NCBI GenBank assembly: GCA_905116865.2 | Contig: CAJHNH020008565.1 | Location: 744,001 to 808,000, forward strand | DNA length: 64,000 bases | Direction: 5' to 3' | DNA from: Candidula unifasciata | Taxonomy: Eukaryota; Mollusca; Gastropoda; Stylommatophora; Geomitridae | Part shown: one piece after another, positions 12,101 through 27,100 of the stretch | Layout of the letters: each line of letters opens with the position of its first letter | How positions within the stretch are numbered: the first letter of the stretch is position 1 | The notes under the pieces: model-generated | What the model saw: only the letters and a program-made list of their open reading frames with translations | Told to the model about the DNA's origin: nothing | Databases searched by the model: none | Program-made: the position numbers and the translations under genes

Positions 12101-15100
12101 CAAATGAATATTTAAAGCAGGAACGATTTTAGTATACACTAGTGACTAAAAAATAATAAAAAATAAAGATCAATAATCAATATCCTCTCTCATTATAACT
12201 TAAGTTAAGTTTCAAATCTTCATACTAAAACAACCTCAGCATTCGTTACCAATTTGTGGTTTTACTAATCTATCGTACATTTAATAGTTTGCCACTGCTT
12301 TCTGAAAGGTTCAACACTTAAACCTGTGTTTAAAACAACACAAAGCAGCCTACAAACAAATGACCTGCAACTGATTTTGAATCTTGTGTGTTGAAATATG
12401 ATGTCACAGATGTTATAATAATGGACACTTAATTAAACAAGTAATAAAATGTTTACCAATTCTGTGGTTCTGTAAGATATCTACAGGATGACTACCTGAT
12501 TACTATTCCATGCCCCACCCATTTTTGCTCATTAATGAAGCATCTGACAAAGGCTAGAGCTCACCAATTCCAGTATTTGCACTGACAACAAGCATGGCAA
12601 AATCTGGACAGTTTCCTGTCAGCCCAAACACTGTGGTCTTCAAGTATTTGTGATGTCCGGCCAAGTCGATCAGAGTGATGAGTTTGCTAGACTTCTCACA
12701 GATCTCCTCAACAGTCCGACATGCACTGTAGTTGACTACCTGAAAATATACAGTTTGTTGCCACGGCAACACATGCTATTTTATTCATAAGCTTCACAAG
12801 TAGCTTGTTTATCTTTCAGAATACAGACACAGCACTTTCTGCTTTTTGCTTAAATTTTGAGATTATTCCCATTATCCATCCTTTAAAGGACATCAGTTGA
12901 TTGTGTCAACACCTTGATGTTTTTGGAGAAAAGGTCTCATCATCATCATCATTACATGCCCTGCTGATAAACATAGGCAGTAATGTTTTGCTACCCTATC
13001 TGGCAACTTGAGATTTTGACCAACAACTGCTGGCTGCTCTCAAGTTCACTGCACCACCTCCTGCCATAGTTTCATGACAGCCTGCTTAGGATGGGTGTGT
13101 GGTCATGTGTATCTAAACAGATACAAGAATGTCCTATAGGTTAGTGAGGGAGCAGCCACCTGACTTCTCACTGACATAGGATTCTTCTAATCTCAAAAAA
13201 GGTATATTTAACTACAGTAGAACCTCGCTTTGCATTTGAATATAAATGTTACAGACAGGTTCTAAGAATATCTTGGGTAAAGAAAAGAACAAATGCATCC
13301 ATACTTCAAGAGCTGAATATTGAAGAGGGTTGGCTAGTAAAGACAATAAAACAAAGAAAATTGAAATATTTTGGTCACTTGAAACGTCATGGAAGTCTAG
13401 AGAGAACAATAATGGAGGGGTATATGCCTGGGAAGAGAGGAAGAGGAAGGCCAAGGAGAAGATGGGTGCAGGATGTGGCAGATGATCTCCAGATGGGTGT
13501 ATCAGACGCAGGACATCTTGCTCAGGATAGGAAGGTTTTCCGCGAGGGACATGCTACTGAATGAATGAATGAGAACCTCGCTTAACGAGCACCTCTCATA
13601 ACGAGTAATTCGCATAACGAATAAAACAAATTGTAAAAAAAATGACTTGCTTAACGAGCGACGTTTCACATAACGAGTGGCGAGGAGAGGGGAAGTACTG
13701 CATTGTGCGCATGTTACATCAGTCTGTGTTTAGCACTCTTTCCAGTAGCATCGTAGTATCGCTTGTAATCCCAAATTTTCTCAAACTTGTGTTTTATTGT
13801 AATATATGTACATGAATCTTCCAGGCCTACAAGATGACCTCTCTGAAGAATTTAAGTTCATCAAGATCCAGTTTCTGCCTCCCAACACCACCACTCTGTT
13901 ACTCCAGCCCATGGACCAGCAAGTTATTTCTAACTTTAAGAAGCTCTAAACTAAGGCATTCTTCGAGCAGCACTGTTTTCGGGTGACTGAAGGGACCAAC
14001 TTCACTCTTAAAGAGTTTTAGAAAAATCCCTTCCACATCGTTGCCTGCCTCAAGATGATCGACAAGGCGGGGGAAGGGGTTGACAAGAGAACCCTAACTT
14101 CTGCTTGGAAGAAGCTTTAACCGGAGTGTGTTGTCGATTTGTGACTTTGAGGGGTTCGAGACAGTACCTCTGAAACCTGTAGTCAATGAGATTGTGTCTT
14201 TGGCCACTATCTTGGGATTGTAGATGGATAACAGTGATATCGAAGAGCTTGTGGAAGAGCACAGCCAAGATATGACCACCGAAGAGTTGAGTTGCATTGT
14301 GTTTCACAGCAAGAAGTTTTGGAGGAAAGTTTGTTAGAGGGGGAGGTAACAGAAAAGCAACAAAATTCTGGCGAAATAAGAGAAATGCTGAAAGCATGGC
14401 AAACTGTTGCATCTTATATTGAGAAGCATCACACTAATAAGGAAGTGGCTATGTGCGTTGCAAATTTATTTATTGATAATGCTGTGTCGCATTTTCACTA
14501 AATGTTTAAGCGTCTGCAAAAACAAATGTCTCTGGGCATCTTTCAATTTAAAAAAAAATTTAGCTATGTATCATAATTATTTTGACTTTTTTTTTTTTTT
14601 TTTGCAAATCGAATTCACATTCCAGGTGGGTTTGTTCCGCTTTGAAGAAAAGATGAAGATGGTTCACTCTCCTTAACAACATGTTTATAATTTTCTTTGA
14701 ATAAACATTATACATAGCATTTTGTGAGTATTTTTTTCCGACATGGAACGCATTATCGTATTTTACATTAGTTTATGTGAGAAAAATTGTTTCGCTTAAC
14801 CAGTATGATTCTGGAACGAATTATGCTCGTTAAGCGAGGTTCCACTGTACTTTGATTTTACTCTGAGCAAAATAGTAAAGTCTGCTTTCAGGAGTCATCC
14901 ACTCTTTAAGTCACTAACTACATTAATTTCTTGCAGTATCTGAATTCATATTTTTAAGGCTGCATCTGAATCTCCACATATAAAACTCACTGCTGAGTTG
15001 AGGATTCTCATACCTTTACAATTATAATATCTGACAGAAGATTTGTGTCAGAGATTAAGATATGCCAGGCGAAGGTGACATTTCACAAAGTGAAATATAT

Positions 15101-18100
15101 TTGATGCAATAGGTCTCTCTCATTAAACTTGAGAAGAAACAGTACTGAAATGTTCTATTGGATCAGTGCTACTAAATGGCCTGAGATCTTGGAATGAACA
15201 CAAATTAATTAAAAAGAGCGTGCAGATGTGGTTTCTCAGACAAATGCTATGTATACTGTGGACAGAAAAACTAACAAGTGCCTGGAAATGGCTAATTAAA
15301 TAATAAAAAAAAAAACTATCTAATCTCAGTTATAAGAAACAGGCAGTCAGTGTTATTCTGTCATGAGATGAGAAGAGAGGCACTGGAGAACATCAAGATG
15401 ACTGAAAAGACCAAAAGAAATGAAGCTTGATGGGCTGAAGTGATGGCATGGAGGAATATCATCAGTGGAACTGATTTAAAATACCAAGAATCGAGATCTG
15501 TGGACAGACATGAGTGACTTTTGCCACCTGCTGAGGCACATGATGATGACACCTTTCCATCAACTGAAACTAGTGATGGTGAGTTGTTTCTGTAGGAGTT
15601 TTTTGTCAATAACATTCCTGTAACAGATACATCACTGTCATCTCACACTGTTTACACACACATTCTTCAGTAGTGAATCTGAACTGGCCATTACAGTGAA
15701 TTTCAAGCTAAACTACACTTCTTTTTTTAGAGTCCATGTGCAACCTTCTGTCTTGTGTACTTGCAATCAACTCTAACAAAGATGATCCTCCATGCCATGT
15801 CAAAACGTCCAGCATCTTTTCTCTCTGTCTCTCTCTCCCCCAATCTAACTTTCCCACTGTCGTGATGCACTCCAGTTTTTTTTTTTCTCATCACATGACC
15901 AAAGAATGAGACTGTCTCTTTCCGATGTGGGCAATCAGTTCTCTTCTTGAGTCAGTTTCTGTCAAGACATCCTCATTACTCTTTTTTTCTGTCCAAGGTA
16001 TTTTCATCGTTCATCTATAAAACCACATTTTAACAGCTTCCAAACAAGTGTTCACTAATTTACCAACTGTCCATGATTCACTTCCATATATCAAGATTTT
16101 TCCCCCAGCATTTTCAGCCTTTCTTTGTGAACTAAAAAAAGGGTACATTGTAACATTTAAAAATAAAAAAGCTTTAGAAGAATAATTGGGGAAAAAAAGC
16201 AGACCCTGTTAAGAGAGATATAGAGGAAGTAAACACAAGAAGAGTCTTGTCAGCAAATGAAAGTGATACATGCTGTTGGATACTGTAAGTTGTGGACAGA
16301 CTTGATTATTTTTGACAGTCTGCAATGCTCCTGATGATGATGATGATGACATGGTAGCTATTAGGCTAACATGCTAACTTCAAAGACACTACCCTTCATT
16401 GAGACACTGAAGACTGGCAGAGAGGATATACTGCAGACAATAAATGACAGCCTGGTGAAACATCTATGGATGAAAACTCAACTTATATTGAGGAGATTGA
16501 ACACTCATAGGTTTATTCTGCGTACAGTCATGTCAAGTCTTCAACATAATCCTAACAAATTTCATTTTGTACTCTTACAGTTAAAAGGGAAGAGAACCAG
16601 AGAGGAGAACGAACGAACAAACTTTATTTTCAAAGGGTTACAGATTAGGCACACAGGCCTGTCTTACATTCGGCCCTTCCAAACTCCCATCTTTCACACA
16701 GCATTTGTATTTCATCAATAAAGCATGTAATGTTCATGTAATAATATGCATATTAAGAATATCAAGTCAAAAACAAAAGCATGGGTGGTAAAATATGTGC
16801 GCACGCTCAAGAACACACACACCCACATGCAAACCCATTTGCTTACTTACACACACACACACACACACACACAGGCACCCAGTACACAAATACATCCACA
16901 TACATACAAACATGCACACACATACATACATACACATACACACAGTTGCCCACACAGACACACACTCTAAAACACATGCATACAACCCAGACACAGACAG
17001 ACACACACAGCTATACACACACATTCGTAGCCACACAAAATGACCCATACAAACACACACAACTACGCACACAGACATAAACATAGAGATGGAAAGTGTG
17101 GCACCATGGCACAGAACAAATGTATGAGAAGTAACTGACATCATATGACAGAAGGCTGTGGACAGACATGATCATAATCATATATGCTTAAATCTGTACA
17201 TACGTTTCCACTATCATCAAAGCCCATGATTTCATAACTGATGCTAGAAGTGCGCCCGGACTGGATTTCATGTAAGTGACGGAACAGATTCAGCCGGGCA
17301 CGCCCTCTGCCATTGTCCAGCTCTCCTTGAGTCAGGACCCCCAGCAGTGTGCTCTTGCCAACATCCACATTTCCCAACACCGCCAGTTTTAGGTCAATAA
17401 ACTGTAACAATAAACAACAATGCTATGAGATCAGGCCTTCATGAAAGCTGTGCATTTTTGGGGGGGTCTTGATGGCTAAGTGGTCATGCCATTAGCCTCA
17501 TAAAGGTTGTGGGTTTGTTCTACAGACTGGTCCGTTCAGTTCCCAAGTGCAATTGTTACAGAGATCCTCATGGATCAATGCTGAAGCTCTGGAGTTTGTG
17601 CTTTGTTCAAAACTTTCAGCATGCAGCTGGTCATTCTAAACAGATGTGCCATATGGGATATGCCATATCTTTTGCACAATATTAAACTACTTTGTTCATC
17701 TTCTACAGCATCCTAATCCATTGCTCACGCTGCATGTGCAGGACTACTGCCAAGAAGCCTGTCACAAGAATACAATCTTCTCTGACAACAAACATGACCA
17801 TTATTTAGACATTCTTTGAAGTTTTCTGAATTTCAGTTTGTGCATGACATTATGTAAGATCACTGCTGTTTTCCACTTTGTAACTAAAACCACATCAACC
17901 ACTGAGCGTGAGAATAAGGGCCCAAAAAGCTTTTGGTCTACAGACCAAGTCTATAATGTTAGTTTGCATGGTGTGCCTAACAACATATAATACTCGGCTT
18001 AAGATGTCAACAGTATAAGCCATTTTCCGTATACATGTCTTCTTCTTCTTCTTCTTCACCAGCTGCAAACCCCGACAGAAAGTTCTAAATGTTCATACTT

Positions 18101-21100
18101 TTTATTAGTCGTGGCAGAACTATGCAGATGAATTTTGAAAAGAGATTTATTTACTCGTGTGTGTCCGATAAACTACATGATAAATTTTTTGTGTCTTTTT
18201 AGTGCATTAATGAAGCTTATTTTATTTTACAAATTTACATACATTTTTTAGATGGCAAACCATCTGTGGAGCATAAGTCTTATTTACACAATGTCAACTG
18301 CAATCTTTTATAGCTCCTTTCATGTTTTCCCACATTCCATCTTAGTTTTTGTGTTCTCTCTTTTTTTGTTTATTCAAAACTTGGTCATGACTGGTTAGAT
18401 TAAAATGTTTTGTGAAGAACTCTTGCGACAACCTTCAACCACCACCTTTTGTGACAATGCACCTGACAGGCTATAAGGCTAAGACTCATTACTTTCCAAC
18501 TGAGCCCTATTAAAACATGGCAGTGTTTGATCATTCATATAACTGTTTGTTTTTGTTATCAAAAATAGATACCTGCTGATCGTCTGGCACCTTTCTGACG
18601 AGCACTTCAAGGGCACGTTTCTTCTGGCCCTGCTGGTCATCGTCAGTGACTTTTTCACGCAAGATTTCCAGCGATGCACCCAATCTGTGTCACCAGAACA
18701 GTTAAGATTACTGCTTGCACTGCATCTAACACAATAAACTTTTGAGGAATAACAAGCAATTCCAGACAGAAACAAAAACCAAAAAAACCTGGCACAATAT
18801 GAGGCTATCTTGTTATGAACAGATCAGAATAAGTCCTTTTGCATCTCAGAACAAGGCAAAACCACTTAGGCAGCCACAAGTATATGAAACTTAAGATTGG
18901 CATATCACATGTACATAAGGAACATAGCCCCAGACAGAAGAACACATAATCCAAGACTGCCCCGAATATGACACATTCATGCAAACCTTTAGTCAAAAAA
19001 GAACAGTGGAAATTCTACTGACCACTGAATGAACTAACAATGACAGTGAATTTTTTACAAGTGATCAAATTTAAGATATAGGCAACTTACTTCAGGCAAA
19101 TGAAAGAGGGAAAAAACATACAGAATACTTAAGTTTCGACTTCAAGATGTGGCGTGGTTATTTCACCTATTGGTGGAATTATTACTCTTCCCTATAAATG
19201 GGGAATGGAATAACTCAAAACGAAGATGGGAATAAGTAGGAAATGTAAGATAAATGTTGGTTCCATTAACCTTTTATCATGTGCTTTGGATAAAAACCAA
19301 TAAAGATTCCTGTATTAACCAGCTGTTTTTTGGCTTAAAAGTTGTGAATGCAGTTTCATAATCGTGACACACCAGGGTTTCTAAGTCAAATGTAGGCAAT
19401 GTGGTAACAGACTGTTTAATGTTGATTCTATCAACAGCTTGAGTGCCTTACTGTTCAGGAGCAATGGCAAACTAGTACAATAATTCTCCAGAAAACCCAC
19501 ACAACAGCCCATCAATACTGGTGTTGCTTTGTAAAGACCTGCAGCAAAAGATATGCAACACATGTTTTTAACTAGCCAGGGAAATACATAGAGGGAATCT
19601 GTCTACTTTATAAGGTGTGTTTCATGTGCAAAGGAGAGCTTTTGTTCCCAGTTTTATTTTTTCCTTTCCAAAATCTAGTCACCGAGATGTGAGCATACAT
19701 GAACATGTTAATCTTACTGAAGGATCAGCTAATATGTGGGTTTAGATTTAAGTGTGGCTCAAATAAGGAGAGACATATGGAGGGCTAAACCTGATGTATT
19801 TATGACCAATATCAGTAGAACAATTAGTAAAGATCAGAAGATCCCTTTTCCCACCTTTTAGGCGCATCAGGCATATGGAAAGAGCACCCATATTTTTACA
19901 GACCAATCGGCACTAGGTGGGTAATGTGGTCAGCATCACGCCAGCTGTCTTTACTTCCCCAGGAAATACATCCTGGTACCCATTTTAGGCTGGGCCGACC
20001 CGCGACGCCCCATACCATGATAAAAATCAACACAGCCAGCAGTGGGTTTCGATCGTGGTATGTTGGAATTACGAGTCGGACTCGCAACGCCTAAGCCGCG
20101 GACGCCACAGAACAATCAGTACCTACATCTTATGACATGTGCATGCTAACAACAACACCTAGCACACATCTAACTTGTAACAACACTTTACACACATACA
20201 GCTCACAGAAAAATGTAATGAACGTACCTCACATATAAAAAGGACACATCTTTTCCATAATGACAGTTAACACATAAATTACATACAATGACAGAGGAAC
20301 AATCAGCAGAGGTACCTTGAAAAGGCAGCTGAGGACTGAGCATGCATGGGAATGCCCAATGTGCAAAGTCGTAAATTGTGATGATAAAACATAACATAAG
20401 ATACAACGACACTTCAACGTATCTCACATACAATAACAATGAACAAATATTTCACATAAAACAGCACTTGACAACAAGACTTAACACAAAGACAACATAA
20501 AACAGCACTTGACAACAAGATTTAACACAAAGACAACATAAAACAGCACTTGACAACAAGACTTAACACAAAGACAACATAAAACAGCACTTGACAACAA
20601 GACAAGACTTAACACAAAGACAACATAAAACAGCACTTGACAACAAGACTTAACACAAAGACAACATAAAACAGCACATGACAACAAAACTTAACACAAA
20701 GACAACATAAAACAGCACATGACAACAAAACTTAACACAAAGACAACATAAAACAGCACTTGACAACAAGACTTAACACAAAGACAACATAAAACAGCAC
20801 TTGACAACAAGACTTAACACAAAGACAACAAAAAACAGCACTTGACAACAAGACTTAACACAAAGACAACATAAAACAGCACTTGACAACAAGACTTAAC
20901 ACAAAGACAACATAGAACAGCACTTGACAACAAGACTTAACACAAAGACAACAAAAAACAGCACTTGACAACAAGACTTAACACAAAGACAACATAAAAC
21001 AGCACTTGACAACAAGACTTAACACAAAGACAACATAAAACAGCACTTGACAACAAGACTTAACACAAAGACAACATAAAACAGCACTTGACAACAAGAC

Positions 21101-24100
21101 TTAACACAAAGACAACATAAAACAGCACTTGACAACAAGACATAACACAAAGACAACATAAAACAGCACTTGACAACAAGACATAACACAAAGACAACAT
21201 AAAACAGCACTTGACAACAAGACTTAACACAAAGACAACATAAAACAGCACTTGACAACAAGACTTAACACAAAGACAACATAAAACAGCACTTGACAAC
21301 AAGACATAACACAAAGACAACATAAAACAGCACTTGACAACAAGATTTAACACAAAGACAACATAAAACAGCACTTGACAACAAGACTTAACACAAAGAC
21401 AACATAAAACAGCACTTGACAACAAGACTTAACACAAAGACAACATAAAACAGCACTTGACAACAAGACTTAACACAAAGACAACATAAAACAGCACTTG
21501 ACAACAAGATTTAACACAAAGACAACATAAAACAGCACTTGACAACAAGACTTAACACAAAGACAACATAAAACAGCACTTGACAACAAGACTTAACACA
21601 AAGACAACATAAAACAGCACTTGACAACAAGACATAACACAAAGACAACATAAAACAGCACTTGACAACAAGACATAACACATAGACAACATAAAACAGC
21701 ACTTGACAACAAGACTTAACACAAAGACAACATAAAACAGCACTTGACAACAAGACTTAACACAAAGACAACAAAAAACAGCACTTGACAACAAGACTTA
21801 ACACAAAGACAACATAAAACAGCACTTGACAACAAGACATAACACAAAGACAACATAAAACAGCACTTGACAACAAGATTTAACACAAAGACAACATAAA
21901 ACAGCACTTGACAAAAAGACTTAACACAAAGACAACATAAAACAGCACTTGACAACAAGACTTAACACAAAGACAACATAAAACAGCACTTGACAACAAG
22001 ATTTAACACAAAGACAACATAAAACAGCACTTGACAACAAGACTTAACACAAAGACAACATAAAACAGCACTTGACAACAAGACTTAACACAAAGACAAC
22101 ATAAAACAGCACTTGACAACAAGACATAACACAAAGACAACATAAAACAGCACTTGACAACAAGACATAACACATAGACAACATAAAACAGCACTTGACA
22201 ACAAGACTTAACACAAAGACAACATAAAACAGCACTTGACAACAAGACTTAACACAAAGACAACAAAAAACAGCACTTGACAACAAGACTTAACACAAAG
22301 ACAACATAAAACTGCACTCGAGAACATTTTATCATAGTTTTAAAAAAGACAGCTAAAAAAAAGCAGGCAACTATATAAGATATGTATTCAATCTCTGACC
22401 TATCAGCCATCCTGTGCAGTGTGGACAGAGAGGCCTCCAGCTCAGTATCTGACAGACCAGCAAGAAAACCACTGTCCTCCACTCCAATTTCATAGATAGC
22501 TTCCCCATGCCCTTCCTCTAGTCGCCATTTCATCTGTGTCACCAGGTGTTCCATTCTAAACTCTGAAGGATTCACCAACTTCAGCTGTTTCAGAAACAAG
22601 AAGCTGTCATAACAAATGTTACTATGATTCTACATAGTTATCAAAGAAAACATTATCAGCCTGTTACAAAGTTGAACAAGTTATCAATACTGACAAGCTT
22701 AACTTGAGATTTGAGGGGACACAGATCTAGTCAACCTCCAATGATCATATTTTTTTAGCAAACTTCCACAAAATCAGGTGCCCTTCCGATAAGCACAGAT
22801 GGTCACAGTTCACCATCTCACTTAATCACAGATTAGGTCAGTGTTCTTGGCCTACCAAAGCCATCAGGCTATATAATTTTGCCCCCTTGTTCTTGCTCCA
22901 TCCAGCCTGGAAGCAGCCCTTATATGTTCCAGTTTAAAGCTTCCCATAACTTGTCCAGAAAAATCCTGAGGAGTTTGCTTACTCCATATCTTGCCATTAC
23001 TTTCCATAATAATTGTCTGTCGACTCTGTCAAAAGCCATCTCCTGGTCTACGAATGCCACAAATAAGTTCTTATTGTATTCAATGTTCTTTTCTATTAAC
23101 TGTTTAAGTGTGAAGATTGCATCTGTGCAGCTTCTATTTCTCCGAAATACCATCTGTTCTTCTGCCAGCTGTGGTTCTATCACTGGTCTCAGTCTTGTTT
23201 CTATTATCTTGGCATACATTTTGCCAACATGGCTTAAAAGAGAGATGCCTCGGTATTGACCGCATTCTCGTTTGCTTCCTTTGTTCTTCCACAATGGTAT
23301 AACTATTGCATGTTGCCAATCAATAGGGGCAGTTTGTTGTACCCATGCTGCATTAAATATTCTGTGAAGCCATCTGATGCTGCTTTCACCTGCTGCTTGA
23401 ATTATTTCTGTTGGTAATATATCAGCTCCTGATGATTTATATTTGGGAGACTGCTTAATGACTTTTTATATTTCACCCATTAGTATGTGTGGTTCTAACA
23501 CTATTGCTCTGTGCACTTCAGTTGTTCTTTCCTGATGATCTCCTAGAGGATTAAAGAGCTCATTGAAGTATTCCCTCCATCTTTCTGCTATCTCGGGTGG
23601 ATCTATCAATGGCCTTCCTGTCTTATCATTAATTATTTCAGTTGGGTTGTAGCTCTCATCTCTTTTCCGCATATTTTTAACTACTTTGAAAAATTTTCTG
23701 CTGGCTGTTTTCTTATTTTCTGCTAATGACTCACCGAAACGTTCCCAGGATGCTTGTTTTGCTTTCTTGACACTCCTGTTGGTTTCTCTCCTTTGCAGTC
23801 TATAGTTTATATAATCTTCTTCTTTCTTTGATTTTATCCACTGTTTATATAAGTATATTTATGACTACCAAAGGAAATCTCATAAGACCATTTTTTTATT
23901 GAAATTATGCTATCAATGTCAAACATGGACCCTTAGAAGTAATGAGTGGAAAATGACTACATCAGAGATGAGATGCTTTGGGAGAGCTGCTGGAGTTACA
24001 AGAGGAGAACAAATTAAAAATGAAGAAATTTGTATACCAGGACTGAAACCAGTAATTGAAATCACTAGTGGTGCAGTGATTTTGGTCACATTCATGAGAG

Positions 24101-27100
24101 GAAGTTAAGGTCATTGTGCTGTATACAAGGGGACACCCTGTTCCTCACCTCGGGTGCCAGCAGGCTCTATGCTAGTTTGACAGATCGTCCTGCAGGACTC
24201 CTGCCACATGTTACGTCGTGCATCATGGATAATGCCAGCATTGGCCTAAACCGAGCTGGTAGGGGATCTCGGAGTTGGTCCCCAGAGATGTAGTGTAGAG
24301 AAAACCTCTGGCACTCATCAACCTATCCCCAGTGCTTTGGTGATTAAGTCAAAGGAAAACTCATTTGGAATGTGAGTAAAGTCCACGAGCTATGTTTGTC
24401 ACTAACTGACAAACCATGGTTCAAATTCTGTCGATCGAGAACCCTACTTGACACAAAGGGTTCAAATGTCCAGCAACCATTGCAAAAACATTTGTTGGAG
24501 TGTTGTAATCATAAGGGGAAGCCACAACAGATGCAGAAACACCTACTTAATAGGCACCATTGGCTACTAGAGATTTTCAACGTGCAAAAGAAACAAGATG
24601 CCCATTGTGTAAAGTAAATCAAAGTCTCTGTTCTGCAGACTGCTTCCTGTTAATCCTTACAGGCTGCAGATTGAGATGAATGGGAGGCTCCAGATATGGA
24701 TGTGAGGTGAAGCTGTCATGTGCAGGACCTGGTGATTCCTTGGGTGAGCCCTGTATCAGAGCACCAAGTATTGGCTCTACATTCATAAAGTCACCTTGGA
24801 TGGCGGGGAATGCACATTTTCAGCCCTTGCTTTCTCTTGAGGGCTGACCAGTCTGCACATGGTCGCCCTAGATGCATCCTCAGGAAGCGAAACATGTAAT
24901 AAAGGCACCACACAAAAATAAAGTTGTAAAGCATCTGTGTGAAACTAGGCAGAAAGGTTAATCTGGAAAACAAATGTCGAATGAAATCAGATGTGTTGAT
25001 CACAACGTGCAAATATCACAGCTAGGTAATCAGGCAGAATGCATTTACATACCTAGGATGAATGATGAAGATGATTCATTAAAAAAGACCAGATGAAACG
25101 GTTTTGCCACCTTACAAACAATGAGGTATAATAACTGCCAAAGATAGTCATGTTAAATAAATATAGTAAAAAAAAAGTAGGAAGAAGACCACAAGGAACG
25201 AGGGTATTAAGCACAACCTTAGAGAAATGAAGACCAACTTATACAGCACATCAGAGAAAGCACACAGACGATCCTTACATCTCCCCAACACTTTGCCAAG
25301 GTAATTGCAGAAAGAGAAGAAAAGTAATATATACATAAATCCTCCATAGTTCTGCAACATTCTGGTCAGTGATAGTATCTACAGAAGGAACTATATCAAT
25401 GGACAATCTTACCTTATACTCTATGTTGCCTTCCTCTTCCTGTAAAGAGCAGACAAATACAGAATGTTAAGATCAAATAAAGTAGTCCACAACCGTAATT
25501 ATTTCATATCCCAATGGAGCATAGGCCCACAGCCAACTCACACCAAGCCCTTGGAAGATATGTTCAAGGTTGGCTGAATTTTATGATTAAAATGTCTATA
25601 GGGTGAAACAGACAGTCTCACCGCACCCAACCCCTTACCCTCTCGGTACCTTTTATGACACGCATGGTTTTATTACTGTGCTACTCTTCTTCGCTTTTTT
25701 ATTTTTACCGAATCAGCATCAGTGATCTTCTTCTTCTTCTTCGTGTTCACTGGCTGTAAACTCTGGCAGAAAGTTCTGGTTGTTTGTCCACCTCTTGACT
25801 TTAGTCTTGTTCAAGAACATGAGATTGCATGCACATCCATTTAACAGATCTGACTTAACTGTATGCAGATTCTTGGTTCCTTGCCTCTCAGTTAGATGCA
25901 CTCTGACTTCGAAGAAAGCCTCCCTAATTAGTTGACTCTTATGACAGGCTTGCTGGGCAGGCAGTGGGTCTATTCTTGTTTTTCCCACAATGGGACCTCC
26001 GAATGATAACAATTATAATGCTGGCCACTTTAATTTCCCAGAAAATTTCCTAGTGCCTTATTATTGCGGTGTTAACTTAGGGAACCAGGGTAATTTTAAA
26101 AGTTCACTTTAATGTGGCCTGAACCTATGACCCCTGGGCTGGCAGGAACATGCTAGCTACCCAGCTCCCACAGTTAATCTCAACATTGATTACTTGAAAA
26201 AAAAAAAATAAATAAATAAAAGGCTATACTAATATCCTACCCCAAACAGGGGAAATCCACAGGTCATGGGACAGACTAATATTTCAGGGTGTGGTAGATA
26301 AGCTGCACCCATTTGTAGGACCTAGGCTGCACTCTCTCATAGGGCGTAGGTGGGTTTGGGACAGTTCTAGACGTTTTAGGGTTATTAAAAGCATCAGAAA
26401 GCCCGAAAACCAGCTCTTACCACCCTCTAAAATGTTGTCCTGACTTGTGATGTCATGTAGGGTAGGATATTAATAAAGAAAAAAAAAAAAACATTTAAAT
26501 GAATAAAGGTCTGATATTAGCAGTGAAACTGGAAAACAATCAGAATAATAGTAGTTTAATAGTTGAATGTACGACTGTACTGTCCATTTGCAAACCAGAA
26601 TTTCTTGCCCTTTAATGTATTTACAAATATGATTTCTGTGAACAATAAAATAAAGGTCAGCGCTGTGGCTAAGTCGATGTAAACGCTTTGTAATGCCGGG
26701 ACAAGAAAGCCGACCATCCAGAAAACAATGGCAAACTACTGGATGTAAATTTGCCTAGAAAAACCACACAACAGCCAGGGGCTGTTGGAATTGGTTCTGC
26801 AACATCCTGTAAGGGATATGCAACAACAACAAAAACCAACACAAAAAAAGTTATTGAAAAAAGAACATATTTCATGGAAGCTAACGACAACAACAAATTT
26901 TAAGAAAAATACAATTCCCTGATGTACTGGTAAATATGCTTAAAATAATAGTACTGAAGTACATTGTGGCGGTAGGAAAGTTGGAGGGGAGAAGAGGCAG
27001 AGGGAGACTGAGAGAACAGATGCTGGACAGTTTAACATCATGGCATGGAAGATCATCTGTGTCAGAGCTGACTGAAAGTACACCAGACTGAAGGTTGTGG

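Larger units (their letters stand above)
13215..14847 (+). mobile_element. Tigger/pogo-like DNA transposon, dead
   Basis: The termini CAGTAGAACCTCGCTT(AACGAGC) and GCTCGTTAAGCGAGGTTCCA CTG are inverted and flanked by TA (13213-13214 and 14848-14849). This is the insertion habit of the Tc1/mariner-pogo superfamily. A LINE tail (13231-13571) splits the left terminus. Inside, about 13820-14260 is a decayed DDE transposase reading [20 protein letters not shown], with several stop codons. It lies in intron 5 of GTPBP2. Confidence 0.88.

Noticed and set aside
14050..14412. Minus-strand 120-codon frame in the Tigger element
   Set aside because: It is the antisense shadow of the decayed transposase region.
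16767..17144. Histidine/threonine-rich or valine/cysteine-rich proteins
   Set aside because: Translations of the CA-rich microsatellite; they also run into GTPBP2 intron DNA.
20450..22313. CRISPR-like array
   Set aside because: The repeats are directly adjacent with no unique spacers, and the host is a eukaryote. It is a minisatellite. The same applies to the arrays at 32.3, 44.0, 45.2, 48.1 and 61.9 kb.
20481..22599. Cysteine-rich protein from many overlapping minus frames ([16 protein letters not shown] repeats)
   Set aside because: The frames arise from the 41-bp unit, which cycles through all three frames. They break at each unit variant and have no start or splice context.
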